Below, in pieces: positions 63,905 to 64,000 of a stretch of 64,000 nt of DNA. The position numbers and the translations under genes are program-made. The notes beneath the pieces were generated by a model, which ran no database searches, was not told the DNA's origin, and saw only the letters and a list, made by a program, of their open reading frames with translations. The stretch comes from Arachidicoccus terrestris (GTDB lineage: Bacteria > Bacteroidota > Bacteroidia > Chitinophagales > Chitinophagaceae): NCBI RefSeq assembly GCF_020042345.1, contig NZ_CP083387.1, positions 4,712,001 through 4,776,000 of the forward strand, given 5' to 3'. Each line of letters starts with the position of its first letter. Positions within the stretch are counted from its first letter, which is position 1.

Positions 63905-64000
63905 CGTCTGTTTAATCTATAGCTGATTGAAATTAGACCCGTAAATCACTGTTTGTCCTTTATATCACCTTTTATTAAGGTGTCTAAAACCTCTCTCTTC

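Overview
The window looks like a chromosomal segment of a Bacteroidota, most likely a Chitinophagaceae/Sphingobacteriia-type soil or plant-associated bacterium. The evidence is five SusC-type TonB-dependent receptors (one cut by the left edge), four SusD-family lipoproteins, DUF1735, DUF1800/DUF1501 and DUF4382 proteins, FtsX-type ABC permeases, and promoters of the Bacteroidota type (TTTG, about 21 bp, TAnnTTTG). Genus is not resolvable from the sequence alone. No rRNA, tRNA or CRISPR array was seen.

Layout. 1-4.8 kb: start of a SusC receptor (minus) and a DUF1800-DUF1501 pair. 5.3-6.2 kb: small membrane protein convergent with a TetR regulator. 7.0-14.3 kb: SusC, SusD-like-2 lipoprotein and a Tat-exported phospholipase C. 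14.5-18.0 kb: a short orphan protein, a two-domain SGNH plus alpha/beta-hydrolase esterase and a sulfatase. 18.8-25.2 kb: SusD/SusC pair and an aldo/keto reductase of the L-fucose/galactose dehydrogenase type. 25.6-29.2 kb: gamma-glutamyltransferase and a FAD-Rieske oxidoreductase. 29.4-31.3 kb: decayed PD-(D/E)XK nuclease copy and a CPBP protease. 31.7-37.0 kb: SusD/SusC pair. 37.4-40.8 kb: intact PD-(D/E)XK nuclease, a 1.8 kb insertion sequence, and a duplicated 3' end of the nuclease. 41.0-43.9 kb: arsenic operon arsR-arsC-arsM-acr3. 44.0-45.8 kb: ArsR-type regulator, SRPBCC protein, alpha/beta hydrolase. 46.3-52.6 kb: SusC, SusD and a DUF1735/F5-8C lipoprotein. 53.4-63.9 kb: S53 peptidase, small membrane protein, DUF4382 lipoprotein, FtsX permease, frameshifted SRPBCC gene, NhaA antiporter, GluR0-type K+ channel and an MFS transporter.

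How genes fit together. The SusC/SusD loci import ligands bound at the cell surface. None has a recognisable glycoside hydrolase beside it; their neighbours are a phospholipase, an esterase, a sulfatase, a sugar dehydrogenase and a surface binding protein. Three of the SusC genes carry the same LacI-family-like palindrome upstream (core CAAACGTTTG), which suggests a shared regulator encoded elsewhere. The ars operon carries out arsenate reduction, methylation and arsenite export under an ArsR whose likely operator abuts its start codon.

Most unusual item: the insertion sequence at 38653-40457. It has 40-bp terminal repeats whose outer 28 bp are each perfect palindromes, an AbrB-like leader gene with an inverted repeat over its own ATG, and an A9 slippery run where a -1 frameshift would fuse that leader to the transposase. 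The transposase frame has no ordinary start codon for its conserved N-terminus.
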